DNA of 64,000 nucleotides, taken from Marinibacterium profundimaris (GTDB lineage Bacteria > Pseudomonadota > Alphaproteobacteria > Rhodobacterales > Rhodobacteraceae). Positions 50,710 through 58,875 of this stretch are shown one piece after another. The position numbers and the translations under genes are program-made. The stretch covers positions 592,489 through 656,488 of the forward strand of contig NZ_AQQR01000003.1 in the NCBI RefSeq assembly GCF_002210095.1. The letters run 5' to 3'. How positions within the stretch are numbered: the stretch's first letter is position 1; each line of letters starts with the position of its first letter. Below the pieces are notes generated by a model. The model ran no database searches. It had not been told where the DNA came from and was given only the letters and a program-made list of their open reading frames with translations.

Positions 50710-52029
50710 TCAGGAGGCCCAGTCGCGGCCGGCGGCATGGGCACGTTCGCGCGCGCTCGGCGTTTTCGACGGGCGGAACGGGACCTCCACGACCTCCGCG
50801 TCGACCGGTTGGCCGGTCCTTTCGGCATAGGCCTCCGGCAATTCGACACGAAACGCGGTTTCAGGCCCGCTCATCTCCCAGGGGACATACCCGAGGGCAA
50901 TGTTGTGCCCAAGCTCCGGCGACCACCAGGGCGACGTGATGTAACCGACACGCGCGCCATCAGGCGTGCTGATCAGCCAGAAATCAGGGGCATAGTCGGT
51001 GATCGGCTTCCCCCCCATGGCCAGGCCGACAAGCTTGAGCCGAAAGGGCGACCGACCCTCGTCGATCGCGGCCCGTTGCGCCTCAAGCGCGGCACGGCCG
51101 ATGTAGTCGGACTGCTTCTTGCGGGGCACCTGGTATGCAAGGTTCAGCTGCAGGGGCGACGTTTCGATATCCATGTCCTGCCCCCACGACAGGATGCCGG
51201 CGGCGATGCGCCGGTGATGCGCCGGCGCGATCACCCGCAGCCCAAAGCGCGCGCCCAGGCTCCGGATCTCGTACCAGACCAACTCGGCGTTGAGCGAGGC
51301 GTCCCGGACAAAGACCTCGTAGCCCTTTTCCCCCGAGAATCCGGTTTGGCTGACCACGACGGGACATCCCGCCAGCTCCGCCTCCATCAGCCCGTAATAG
51401 GGCAGATCGTGGATCGCATCGCCGAAAAGCTCGGCCATGAACTCCTCGGACAGGGGGCCCTGGATCTGAAGCGGGGCCACGTCCAGTTCGGCGATATCGA
51501 CATCGAGGCCGAGGCCCACGTTCACGCCCTGCAGCCACAACAGGACATCGCTGTCCGACAGCGAGAACCAGAACTCGTCCTCGGCCAGCCTCAGCAGCAC
51601 CGGGTCGTTCACGATCCCGCCCTTCTCGTTGCAGAGGATCGCGTATTTGCCCCGCATGGGCGCGATCTCGGTCGCATCGCGCGTGATGACGCGGTTCACG
51701 AAGGCTTCGGCCTCGGGGCCGCGGACCCGGATCTGGCGCTCGACCGCCACGTTCCAGAGCGTCACGCGGTTGACCAGCGCGTCATACTCGGCCATCGCGC
51801 CGCCATCCTCCGGCTTCACGTAGCCGCGGGGGTGATACATCCGGTTGTAGACTGTCGCGCGCCAGCAGCCGGCCTCGACCGACAGATGCCAGAACGGCGA
51901 TTTGCGCACGCGTGTCGAGATAAGCATCTGCACGGGCGTGGGCCCGGATTGGCGCAGATTGCGCGGGACCAATCGGTCGGATTGATCGACGCCGGGCACG
52001 TTGGGATGCGTGCGGGGTGCGGTCTTCAT
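50710..52029 (-). CDS. GcvT/DmdA-like aminomethyltransferase family protein
   Basis: A 439-residue tetrahydrofolate-binding fold protein. Conserved parts are WNVAVERQIRVRGPEAEAFV near 95, PLQIQGPLSEEFMAELFGD, QTGFSGEKGYEVFV near 220, and the C-terminal LGHNIALGYVPWEMSG. The N-terminal part and TVYNRMYHP resemble the DMSP demethylase (DmdA) subgroup, but length and sequence do not prove that activity. The reaction is probably transfer of a methyl or methylene group to tetrahydrofolate. It is a single gene. Confidence 0.85.
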   Translation of the reverse strand: MKTAPRTHPNVPGVDQSDRLVPRNLRQSGPTPVQMLISTRVRKSPFWHLSVEAGCWRATVYNRMYHPRGYVKPEDGGAMAEYDALVNRVTLWNVAVERQIRVRGPEAEAFVNRVITRDATEIAPMRGKYAILCNEKGGIVNDPVLLRLAEDEFWFSLSDSDVLLWLQGVNVGLGLDVDIAELDVAPLQIQGPLSEEFMAELFGDAIHDLPYYGLMEAELAGCPVVVSQTGFSGEKGYEVFVRDASLNAELVWYEIRSLGARFGLRVIAPAHHRRIAAGILSWGQDMDIETSPLQLNLAYQVPRKKQSDYIGRAALEAQRAAIDEGRSPFRLKLVGLAMGGKPITDYAPDFWLISTPDGARVGYITSPWWSPELGHNIALGYVPWEMSGPETAFRVELPEAYAERTGQPVDAEVVEVPFRPSKTPSARERAHAAGRDWAS

Positions 52030-52519
52030 GGCGAACCTCCCTCGTCGAATCACCCCAAGGATGCCTGTTGGAGGACCCTTTTCGCAAGGAACGCGGGTTG
52101 GGCGGCGCCATGGAGACCCCGGATCAGGGGTGTGCGAGGGCGTGGCGATTACGCTCGACCGGCCGATCGTTCAAAAGGCCGGAACTCCGATCCGCATTCT
52201 TCTCGACCTGGACAGGAACGGCAAAGAAGACAAGCCCGATCCGGACGATACCGGTGGGACCGACCTCCGCCGCATCGGAGGACTCAAGACGGATTTTCGG
52301 ACGTCTGCAATTGCCGACTTTATATCTTTGATCGCAAATCTGCGCGCCCATCAGGCAGGACCAGCCCGCCTTTGCCTGCATCTCTACGGCCGTTTTCAGC
52401 GCGCGCCTTGTTCAGGCCGGCTCCAACTGCCGGGCGTTCAAGGCAGTTGCCGCAAGCAGCCGGCCCAAACACAGGTCCAAAGGCCCGCACACGCAAAGCA
52501 CCGATTTCAAGGAATTTTT
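52030..52519. other. Intergenic region upstream of GcvT-like gene
   Basis: These 490 bases hold no gene I can support. A plus-strand frame at about 52140-52340 (ILLDLDRNGKEDKPDPDDTG) has a calcium-loop-like look but no ribosome site or start. Confidence 0.5.
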
Positions 52520-52596
52520 TGGTACCGCCTCCCCGGCTTGAACGGGGGACCTCTGGATCCACAATCCAGCGCTCTAACCAACTGAGCTAAGGCGGC
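52520..52596 (-). tRNA. tRNA-His (GTG anticodon)
   Basis: The minus strand folds as a cloverleaf with CCA encoded. Acceptor GCCGCCT pairs with AGGCGGT, the D arm is GCTC..GAGC, the anticodon arm is CTGGA-TTGTGGA-TCCAG with anticodon GTG, and the T arm is CCCCG-TTCAAGC-CGGGG. Position 73 is A and position -1 is T, not G. This lacks the G-1:C73 identity of most bacterial tRNA-His, as known for many alphaproteobacteria. Confidence 0.95.
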
Positions 52597-52651
52597 ACTG
52601 GCGGCTCATGTACCCAAGGCCGCCCCCCTTTGCAACCCGATTCCAACCCGA

Positions 52652-53134
52652 TCAGAGAGAGATCCGCCAGCTCTGTTCCACCAGCTGCACGCCGAAGCTC
52701 GTCACCGGCTTGCTCTCGGTCAGCTCCCACCCCGTGGCGCGGTAGAGCGCACAGGCCGCGCGGTGGCTTTCATGGGTCCAAAGCTGCATCCCGCCATAGC
52801 CCGCCCCGCGCGCGAAGCCCATGCAGGTCGCCAGCAGCCGCTTGCCCAGCCCCTGCCCCCGCGCCTCGGGCTCCAGCAGGAACAGCCGCAGCTTGGCGGT
52901 CCTGTCATCCAGCCGAACGCAGAAGATGCTGCCAAGACGCCGGTCCCCGGCCTCGGCGATCCAGCCCCGTTCGCATGCCGGATCGTGCCCGGCGATGAAG
53001 GCGTCAAGGATCGCGGCCACCAGCGGCCCGAAACTGTCGTCGAACCCCTCGTCGCGCGCGTAAAGCGTCTGGTGCCGCTCTACCAGCCACGGTGCGTCCC
53101 CGGCGCGGAACTCTCTGATCACAGGCGCATCCAT
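52652..53134 (-). CDS. GNAT family N-acetyltransferase
   Basis: A 160-residue acetyltransferase. The acetyl-CoA-binding motif A is LFLLEPEARGQGLGKRLLAT near 82-101 (R-x2-G-x-G/A), followed by CMGFARGAGYGGMQLWTHES. The ATG at 53134 gives the normal start; the frame extends further upstream without family features. The acceptor is unknown. It is separated from tRNA-His by 55 bases. Confidence 0.85.
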   Translation of the reverse strand: MDAPVIREFRAGDAPWLVERHQTLYARDEGFDDSFGPLVAAILDAFIAGHDPACERGWIAEAGDRRLGSIFCVRLDDRTAKLRLFLLEPEARGQGLGKRLLATCMGFARGAGYGGMQLWTHESHRAACALYRATGWELTESKPVTSFGVQLVEQSWRISL

Positions 53135-53211
53135 GGCGTCAGCGAAGCCCAAGCCCGCTTGCTTTTCAAGCGCGATGCCGCTAGCCAGACCCGTCATCGA
53201 CGGAGGCCAGC

Positions 53212-53400
53212 ATGGGCATCAACACGGAAAGCGATATCGAGGCCAACCTGCAGATCGGTCCGACCGACAAGGGCATGGTGCGGCTCTTCATCGAGGCGAA
53301 GGGGCTTGAGGTTCCGATGGATTTCGAACCCGACGAGGCCCGCGAGATCGCCGAAGAGATCATGGCCGCCGCCAATGCCGCGGAGAGCGTGAAGCGCTGA
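53212..53400 (+). CDS. Small conserved protein (DUF6324-like)
   Basis: A 62-residue acidic protein (GINTESDIEANLQIGPTDKG, then EPDEAREIAEEIMAAANAAE). It resembles a small Rhodobacterales family with no known function. It has no signal or membrane segment. It diverges from the GNAT gene across 77 bases. Confidence 0.65.
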   Translation: MGINTESDIEANLQIGPTDKGMVRLFIEAKGLEVPMDFEPDEAREIAEEIMAAANAAESVKR

Positions 53401-53475
53401 CAGGGCACGACGCCGGCAAGGGGGCTGCCAACAGACCGACCCGCCCGGCCCCTTGTCCCCTGTCCCGGCCCGCGC

Positions 53476-53928
53476 TTATCCCAGGACCATCTCGGGGTCC
53501 CGCAGCGCCTGCAGGCGCCGGGCCGCGTGGGTGGCGAATTTCTGGATCATCACCTTGCGCCGCGCCGGCGCCAGCTTGTCCTCGGGGCCCATGCGGATCA
53601 CCTCGGCATCATAGGCGTCGGCGATGATCAGCCCCGTGTCGGTGGGCAGCAGATCGGTCGGGAACTCGGTATCGACCGCCCAGAAGAACCGGTCGCACCA
53701 CTCCAGATACCCATGCCACTTGCCGTCGCTCATGTAATCCGCGCGTGAGGATTTGCATTCGACGATCCAGATTTCGCCCTTCGGGCCAAGCGCCAGCACA
53801 TCCACGCGCAGCCCCCGCACGGGCACGAATTCCTCGACCGTGACAAGGCCCAGACCGGCCAGGTGGCGGCTGACACCGCGCGCCAGAAGCTGGCCTGGCA
53901 TAAGCTGTGGAACAGGGTTCATATCCAT
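53476..53928 (-). CDS. mmcB: MmcB family DNA repair protein
   Basis: A 150-residue protein with a PD-(D/E)XK-like core: VRGLRVDVLALGPKGEIWIV followed by ECKSSRADYMSDGKWHGYLE near 50-75, then VDTEFPTDLLPTDTGLIIAD. It matches MmcB, an alphaproteobacterial protein linked to tolerance of DNA crosslinks. Start ATG at 53928 or 53922 (both in frame). An SOS box lies 14-28 bases upstream of 53928, so LexA control is likely. Confidence 0.87.
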   Translation of the reverse strand: MDMNPVPQLMPGQLLARGVSRHLAGLGLVTVEEFVPVRGLRVDVLALGPKGEIWIVECKSSRADYMSDGKWHGYLEWCDRFFWAVDTEFPTDLLPTDTGLIIADAYDAEVIRMGPEDKLAPARRKVMIQKFATHAARRLQALRDPEMVLG

Positions 53929-53941
53929 GAGGACAGGATAT

Positions 53942-53956
53942 GAACGAACCGGGAAC
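53942..53956. promoter_or_regulatory. LexA (SOS) box of mmcB
   Basis: GAACGAACCGGGAAC is GAAC-N7-GAAC, which on the minus strand reads GTTC-N7-GTTC, the alphaproteobacterial LexA operator. It is just upstream of mmcB. The adjacent stretch to 54249 contains no gene. Confidence 0.8.
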
Positions 53957-54249
53957 GAAATCAACCGCAAAGGAGGGGTTGTCGCGCCCCCTCCGGACAC
54001 ATAGGTTCATCCGGCGACGGGGTCTGCCCTTCCTGTGGACGGGTGCATTCCGGTGGCCTTAAGCAATTCCGAGGGAGCTGGCTCTGTCTAGGCCCTGGTC
54101 TAGTTACCTGGCGCCCACCTGTATATACAGGTCCTCGGGAATGAGAATACCGCACGTTTGTGGTGGTCCCCCGTCGCATATTCCCCTCTTTTGGCATGTT
54201 CCCCGCGTTTGACAGGGGGGGCCGGATCACGCTGCCCGGCCCCAGGCCG

Positions 54250-54494
54250 CAACGGCGGCGTCCACCTGGTGCACCGCCCGGCGTGCCACAGGGTCACGGG
54301 CCCTGCCCCCTCCACCGCGTCAGCATCCAACGCGTCAACACTGCTGCGGCGAAAGCCTGGCCCGTTGCTCAGGCTCCGAAGCGCGAACCGGTATTGCTGT
54401 CCCGGCCAGTCGCGGTTGCCCTCCGGAAGCTCAGGCGGGCGGGGACATGGCTCTTGCCCGCACCGTTGGCGCCGGTGACGATCAGACGCTGCAT
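54250..54494 (-). pseudogene. Internally deleted P-loop kinase-like gene
   Basis: From the ATG at 54494 the frame begins MQRLIVTGANGAGKSHVPAR, with an intact Walker A motif. After about 25 codons it loses similarity and stops. In the next frame, ELPEGNRDWPGQQYRFALRS and L follow, which matches the downstream part of DNA-topology-modulation-type (FlaR-like) P-loop proteins. About 70 residues between are missing and the frame is shifted. It therefore looks like a deletion derivative of a P-loop NTPase. Confidence 0.65.
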
Positions 54495-54588
54495 CCTGTC
54501 CCCAAAACGAAAAAGATGCCCGCAGCCATTGGCCCGGGCATCCCGCCTGTCTTTCTCTGCAGTGTCCCGGCCCGGGCCGAAGACCGCG

Positions 54589-54921
54589 TTAGCGCCGCTG
54601 GCGCAGGTTCCGTTGCAGCGGGTTGCGATCGCGCTCGGCCGGCACGCGGACCGGCACGTAATCGACCACGCCGTAACCCCGGCCGCCGCCGGTGTCGTCC
54701 GACTCGGCCATCGACATCACGTAGATGCCGAACTGCACGCCCGCGAAGACGATGCCGTTGAAGAACCACAGCAGGAAGGCGGCCAGCAGTCCCACGTCAG
54801 AGCCAAGGATCAGCCCCCGCAGGTTGACGACGTTGAAGCCCAGCAGCAGGGCCACGAAAACCGCGGCGATCCCGAAGCCGATAAGGCACTGGCGCAGGTA
54901 GAGTTTCAGAAGATCAGGCAT
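54589..54921 (-). CDS. Small membrane protein of unknown function
   Basis: A 110-residue protein with two predicted helices, IGFGIAAVFVALLLGFNVV and a second, VGLLAAFLLWFFNGIVFAGV, with a short polar loop between. The last 45 residues are hydrophilic and arginine-rich. The ATG at 54921 gives a short cytoplasmic start MPDLLKLYLRQC. It resembles an uncharacterised roseobacter membrane protein; no function can be assigned. Confidence 0.7.
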   Translation of the reverse strand: MPDLLKLYLRQCLIGFGIAAVFVALLLGFNVVNLRGLILGSDVGLLAAFLLWFFNGIVFAGVQFGIYVMSMAESDDTGGGRGYGVVDYVPVRVPAERDRNPLQRNLRQRR

Positions 54922-55203
54922 GAGCGTTTCCCCTCTTACATCTCGAAGGTAGCATGTCTGAGCAAAGGGTCCAGCCCTTCCCGCTTCCCCGTGGCCATAT
55001 ACCGCTATCATGGCAAAACGCCGCGATTCGGGACGGACCGTCGCCGGGCCGGAGTGTCAAAGAAACGGCACGTGCCGGAAAAACCGTCAGGGCTCAGGGG
55101 GTCCGGCGCGCCGTGCCCGGCGCAATGCGGCAGCGCGGCGAGTCGCAGGCCCGCCCAATCGCAGCGTCACCGCGACACCGACCGGCGCACCCAGAACCGG
55201 CGC

Positions 55204-55686
55204 TCAGAACGCCTCGGGCCTGGCCTCGCGCGCCATGTGATCCAGCACGGCATTGACGAAACTCGCCTCCTTGCCCTCGGGAAAGAAGGCGCGGGCGATG
55301 TCGACATATTCGCTGATCACCACCTTGGGCGGCGTGTCCGACTGAGTCATCTCGGCGCCCGCGGCGCGGAACAGGCCGCGCAGGGTCGGGTCGATCCGCG
55401 CGATGGGCCACTTGGCCACCAGCGCGCGGTCGGTCATCTGGTCGATCGTCGCCTGGTAATTGACCGCATCCCCGATCGTCTTCTCGAAAAGCGCGACATC
55501 GCCTTCCAGGAATTCGTCGCCGTCGTAGGTCGCGCCGAAGCGGTAATCGAGGAACTCCTTCACCACCTGGCGGGTGGATTGTTCCGATTTCTCCATCTGG
55601 AACAGGGCCTGCACGGCATAAAGCCGGGCGGCGGATTTCATCTTGCGCTTGAGGTTGCCGGAACGGGCGGGCGTGTCTGCGGTCAT
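55204..55686 (-). CDS. nusB: Transcription antitermination factor NusB
   Basis: A 160-residue NusB. The helical bundle is seen in RLYAVQALFQMEKSEQS near 20, followed by YDGDEFLEGDVALFEKTIGD and the C-terminal TPPKVVISEYVDIARAFFPE, KEASFVNAVLDHMA. It binds BoxA RNA with NusE. It is 15 bases downstream of ribH, the standard alphaproteobacterial arrangement. Confidence 0.93.
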   Translation of the reverse strand: MTADTPARSGNLKRKMKSAARLYAVQALFQMEKSEQSTRQVVKEFLDYRFGATYDGDEFLEGDVALFEKTIGDAVNYQATIDQMTDRALVAKWPIARIDPTLRGLFRAAGAEMTQSDTPPKVVISEYVDIARAFFPEGKEASFVNAVLDHMAREARPEAF

Positions 55687-55701
55687 CGGACGGATCGGGG
55701 C

Positions 55702-56232
55702 CTAACGGTCGGAAGAAAGGAAATCGCCCGCGGAGGTCTTGAAACCGACGCCCTTGGTGCGATCGCCCCACTTACGGCTGAGCGCCAGCAGATGCAAGGC
55801 CGCCGCCGCGGCACCGCCGCCCTTGTCCTGATCCGCCGGATCGGCGCGCACGACGGCCTGCTCGCGGGTCTCGACCGTCAGGATGCCGTTGCCGATGCAC
55901 AGGCCCTGCAGGCCCATCAGCTGGATCGCCCGGCTCGAATCGTTGCAGACGGTGTCGTAATGCGTCGTCTCGCCCCGGATCACGCAGCCCAGCGCGACAT
56001 AGGCGTCGTAATCGCACAGCCGCGCCGCCATGCCGATCGCGGTTGGCACTTCCAGCGCGCCGGGCACCTCGGCCACCTCGGCGGTGCCGCCGGCCGCCTC
56101 GATCTCGGCCTTTGCACCTGCGATCAGGTTGTCGGCGATATCCCGGTAATAGGGTGCCACGACGATCAGCACCTTGGGCGCCTCGTCGAAGCTTGGCCGT
56201 GGCAGCGCGTAATGGGTTTCGGAACCGGCCAT
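55702..56232 (-). CDS. ribH: 6,7-dimethyl-8-ribityllumazine synthase
   Basis: A 176-residue lumazine synthase. Key parts are VAEVPGALEVPTAIGMAARL near 58 and ALGCVIRGETTHYDTVCNDS near 82, including the catalytic histidine; GNGILTVETREQAVVRA follows. It condenses the dihydroxybutanone phosphate from RibB with the pyrimidinedione to give lumazine. It lies 4 bases after ribB and upstream of nusB. Confidence 0.94.
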   Translation of the reverse strand: MAGSETHYALPRPSFDEAPKVLIVVAPYYRDIADNLIAGAKAEIEAAGGTAEVAEVPGALEVPTAIGMAARLCDYDAYVALGCVIRGETTHYDTVCNDSSRAIQLMGLQGLCIGNGILTVETREQAVVRADPADQDKGGGAAAAALHLLALSRKWGDRTKGVGFKTSAGDFLSSDR

Positions 56233-56236
56233 GATA

Positions 56237-57358
56237 CTAGTCCTTCGAGATCGGGCGCGTGCCCGTGATTTCCAGCCCGTAGGCCTCGAGGCCCACCACG
56301 TTGGGCACCTTGTGATTGGTCACCAGCACCAGCTTAGACAGCCCCAGCGAGGTCAGGATCTGCGCGCCCAGCCCGTATTGCCGCAGCGTCTGGGGCGACA
56401 CGTCGCTCTGGTCGGTCAGCTTCATCGACAGGTCGCGCAGCAACACCACGACACCCCGCCCCTCTTCGGCGATGATCTTCATGGCGTCGGAGAATTCGCT
56501 CGCCCGTTCGACCCCGCAGGCGCCAATCACGTCCCGCATCGGATCCAGCACGTGCATCCGAACCGGCACCGGCTCGTCCGTGGTGATGTCGCCCTTGATC
56601 AGCGCGATATGCTCGGCGCCCTTGGTCTCGTCGGTGAAGATCCGCAGATCCCAGTGCCCGCCATGCGCGCTCTCGATCGAGCGCCGCTCGGACAGGCGCA
56701 CCAGGTTGTCGTTGCGCCGGCGATAGCCGATCAGGTCGCTGATCGTGCCGATCTTCAGCCCGTGCTTCTGGGCAAAGGCGATCAGGTCCGGCAGGCGCGC
56801 CATGGTGCCGTCCTCGTTCATGATCTCGCAGATCACGCCCGACGGGTTCAGCCCGGCCAGCCGCGCAAGATCCACCGCGGCCTCGGTATGGCCGGCACGC
56901 ACCAGCACGCCGCCGTCGCGGGCGCGCAGCGGAAAGACATGACCCGGCGTGGCGATATCGGCCGGCCCCTTGGACGCGTCGATGGCCACCGCCACCGTCC
57001 GCGCCCGGTCATGGGCGGAAATGCCGGTCGACACACCTTCGCGCGCCTCGATCGACACGGTAAAGGCGGTCTCGTGCCGCGACGAATTGTTCGTCGACAT
57101 CAGCCCCAGGCCCAGCGCGTCGATCCGCGAACCCGGCATCGCCAGGCAGATCAGCCCGCGCCCGTAGGTCGCCATGAAGTTGATCGCCTCGGGCGTGGCC
57201 ATCTGCGCGGGGATGACAAGATCGCCCTCGTTCTCGCGGTCCTCGTGATCGACCAGGATGAACATGCGGCCGTTGCGGGCATCCTCGATGATCTCCTCGA
57301 TCGAGGAGATCGCATCGCGCCAGTCCTGTTCGACGGGACCCGGTGTTTCAAAGCTCAT
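56237..57358 (-). CDS. ribB: DHBP synthase (RibB) with degenerate GTP cyclohydrolase II domain
   Basis: A 373-residue RibBA-like protein. The DHBP synthase domain has VDHEDRENEGDLVIPAQMA near 37, EAREGVSTGISAHDRARTVA near 105 and HTEAAVDLARLAGLNPSGVI. The C-terminal GTP cyclohydrolase II-like part (VPVRMHVLDPMRDVIGACGV, IIAEEGRGVVVLLRDLSMKL) lacks the three zinc-binding cysteines (C-x10-C-x-C pattern) of active enzymes, so only RibB activity is expected. This degeneracy is common in alphaproteobacteria. No FMN riboswitch was seen upstream. Confidence 0.9.
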   Translation of the reverse strand: MSFETPGPVEQDWRDAISSIEEIIEDARNGRMFILVDHEDRENEGDLVIPAQMATPEAINFMATYGRGLICLAMPGSRIDALGLGLMSTNNSSRHETAFTVSIEAREGVSTGISAHDRARTVAVAIDASKGPADIATPGHVFPLRARDGGVLVRAGHTEAAVDLARLAGLNPSGVICEIMNEDGTMARLPDLIAFAQKHGLKIGTISDLIGYRRRNDNLVRLSERRSIESAHGGHWDLRIFTDETKGAEHIALIKGDITTDEPVPVRMHVLDPMRDVIGACGVERASEFSDAMKIIAEEGRGVVVLLRDLSMKLTDQSDVSPQTLRQYGLGAQILTSLGLSKLVLVTNHKVPNVVGLEAYGLEITGTRPISKD

Positions 57359-57609
57359 GGATATGCCTTTCGCCAGTCCCGTCGCAGATACCCGTTTCGC
57401 CCGGCCTTGGCCAGTCTGCGGATGTTTCGAAAAGTCTAATCCGATCTTCAGAAAAACTCACGGCAAAGACATCTTGCACAGGCCCGGAGCGCGGCATTGA
57501 TCGCCTTGCCCCCGCCCCCCTGGCGCCACGAAACTCCATCGCTCCAAATCGTTACCGTCCGATGAAGACCTGCGCTCTCCGTCCCCCCGCCACGCTCTTC
57601 GAGCGCAAA

Positions 57610-57660
57610 GGATCGCGGGGCCAAACGGGGTGGGTGGGCGGGAGTGCGGCCCCGCGATCC
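57610..57660. other. 13-bp hairpin with G-quadruplex-forming loop
   Basis: Perfect 13-bp arms GGATCGCGGGGCC and GGCCCCGCGATCC enclose a 25-base loop. On the plus strand the loop holds GGGGTGGGTGGGCGGG, a four-tract G-quadruplex motif with one-base spacers. On the minus strand, the direction of the rib genes, it lies between the 194-residue gene and ribB. It sits in a 348-base gap (57359-57706) with no gene. It could end or attenuate transcription; a T-run is limited to TTT. Confidence 0.65.
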
Positions 57661-57706
57661 GGCCCCGCCCCCCGCGCGGGCCGCCCGGCTTTCCCGACCG
57701 AGTCGC

Positions 57707-58291
57707 TCACTGATGCGCGAAATACTCCGAGGACCTGAGATAGCCGCAGGCCTGCGCCGCCGTGCTCCATTCCTCTTCCAGGGGCGCGTCCCCGATGATC
57801 AGCACCTGCCGCGCCGGCATGCCCTGCGCGCGGATGAACCCCTGCACCCGCTCGCGCATCGCGCTCCAGCTCTCGGTGAACTTCGGTGCGGCGCCGGCGG
57901 CGTCCAGCACCGGGTTGGCCTGCAGAACCGCCCCGGGCTGCGCCGGCCGATGCACCAGCGTCAGCTTCTTCGCCGCGCGCACCTGCGCCAGCGCCCGCGT
58001 CTCCGCATCCGGCATCTCGGCCCCCGGGCCGATGACCCGCAGCGCATTCGAGGAGAACAGCAGCGCCAGGATGTCGTGCCCCGTCGCCTGCCGGCATTTC
58101 GCATAGGCCGCATAGCTCATGCCCAGCTCGGCCGCCCGCCGCACCCGCATCTTCACCACGAACAGCGGAATGGTCTTCGGCATCAGCTTCTGCCGCGCCC
58201 GTTTCCACTGGTAGGCGCGATAGGTCACGCCCCGGTCCATCGCCGGCCCGTTGTTGTGCCCGATCCCCGGCAGCTTGCGGCCTTCCATCAA
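57707..58291 (-). CDS. Conserved hypothetical protein in the rib cluster
   Basis: A 194-residue protein beginning MMEGRKLPGIGHNNGPAMDR, basic and helical (KRARQKLMPKTIPLFVVKMR), with no signal, membrane segment or catalytic motif that I recognise. The GIGHNNGP motif is found in several alphaproteobacterial hypotheticals. It overlaps ribE by 4 bases, so it is cotranscribed with the riboflavin genes. Function unknown. Confidence 0.7.
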   Translation of the reverse strand: MMEGRKLPGIGHNNGPAMDRGVTYRAYQWKRARQKLMPKTIPLFVVKMRVRRAAELGMSYAAYAKCRQATGHDILALLFSSNALRVIGPGAEMPDAETRALAQVRAAKKLTLVHRPAQPGAVLQANPVLDAAGAAPKFTESWSAMRERVQGFIRAQGMPARQVLIIGDAPLEEEWSTAAQACGYLRSSEYFAHQ

Positions 58292-58875
58292 GACGCCTCC
58301 GCCAGCCGGGCCACGTAGCGGGCCATCGTGTCGATCTCCAGGTTCACCCGGTCGCCCACGGCGACATCGCCCCAGGTCGTGACCTCCTTGGTATGCGGGA
58401 TGATGTTCACCCCGAACACCGCCCCCTGCACGTCGTTGACGGTCAGAGAGGTCCCGTTCAGCGCCACCGACCCTTTCGGCGCGATGAACTTCGCCAGCGC
58501 CTCGGGCGCGCGGAACGCGAACCGCGTGCTGTCGCCCTCGTCCTGCATCGAGATCACCTCGGCCACGCCGTCCACGTGACCCGACACGATATGCCCGCCC
58601 AGCTCGTCGCCGACCTTCAGCGCGCGTTCCAGGTTGACCCGCTTGCCGATCTCCCAGGCGCCAAGGTTCGATTTCGACACGGTCTCGGCGCTGACCTGCA
58701 CCTCGTACCAGTCCTCGCCCAGGGCCACGACGGTCAGGCAGACCCCGTCCGAGGCGATAGAGGCGCCGATATCGATGCCCTTAACGTCGTAGCTGGTGGT
58801 GATGCGCGCGGTCAGGTCTCCGCCCTGGTCCAAGGCGGTGACGGTGCCGATATCGGTGACGATCCCGGTAAACAT
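58288..58875 (-). CDS. ribE: Riboflavin synthase alpha subunit
   Basis: A 195-residue enzyme with two lumazine-binding barrels. The first starts MFTGIVTDIGTVTALDQGGD, with SIASDGVCLTVV; the second has GGHIVSGHVDGVAEVISM and SVALNGTSLTVNDV. It dismutates two lumazines to riboflavin. The ATG at 58875 gives the canonical N-terminus. No ribD gene is upstream in this window, so the deaminase/reductase must be elsewhere. Confidence 0.95.
   Translation of the reverse strand: MFTGIVTDIGTVTALDQGGDLTARITTSYDVKGIDIGASIASDGVCLTVVALGEDWYEVQVSAETVSKSNLGAWEIGKRVNLERALKVGDELGGHIVSGHVDGVAEVISMQDEGDSTRFAFRAPEALAKFIAPKGSVALNGTSLTVNDVQGAVFGVNIIPHTKEVTTWGDVAVGDRVNLEIDTMARYVARLAEAS

Noticed and set aside
50382..50849. 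155-codon minus-strand frame in the gap before the GcvT-like gene
   Set aside because: Arginine-rich, without motif or start signal, and overlapping the end of the GcvT-like gene.
52001..52585. 194-codon plus-strand frame with an EF-hand-like DLDRNGKED stretch
   Set aside because: It begins inside the GcvT-like gene, runs into the tRNA gene and lacks a ribosome site; the calcium-loop resemblance is too short.
56237..57706. FMN riboswitch upstream of ribB
   Set aside because: The gap shows a hairpin and a G-rich loop but none of the conserved RFN-element segments.
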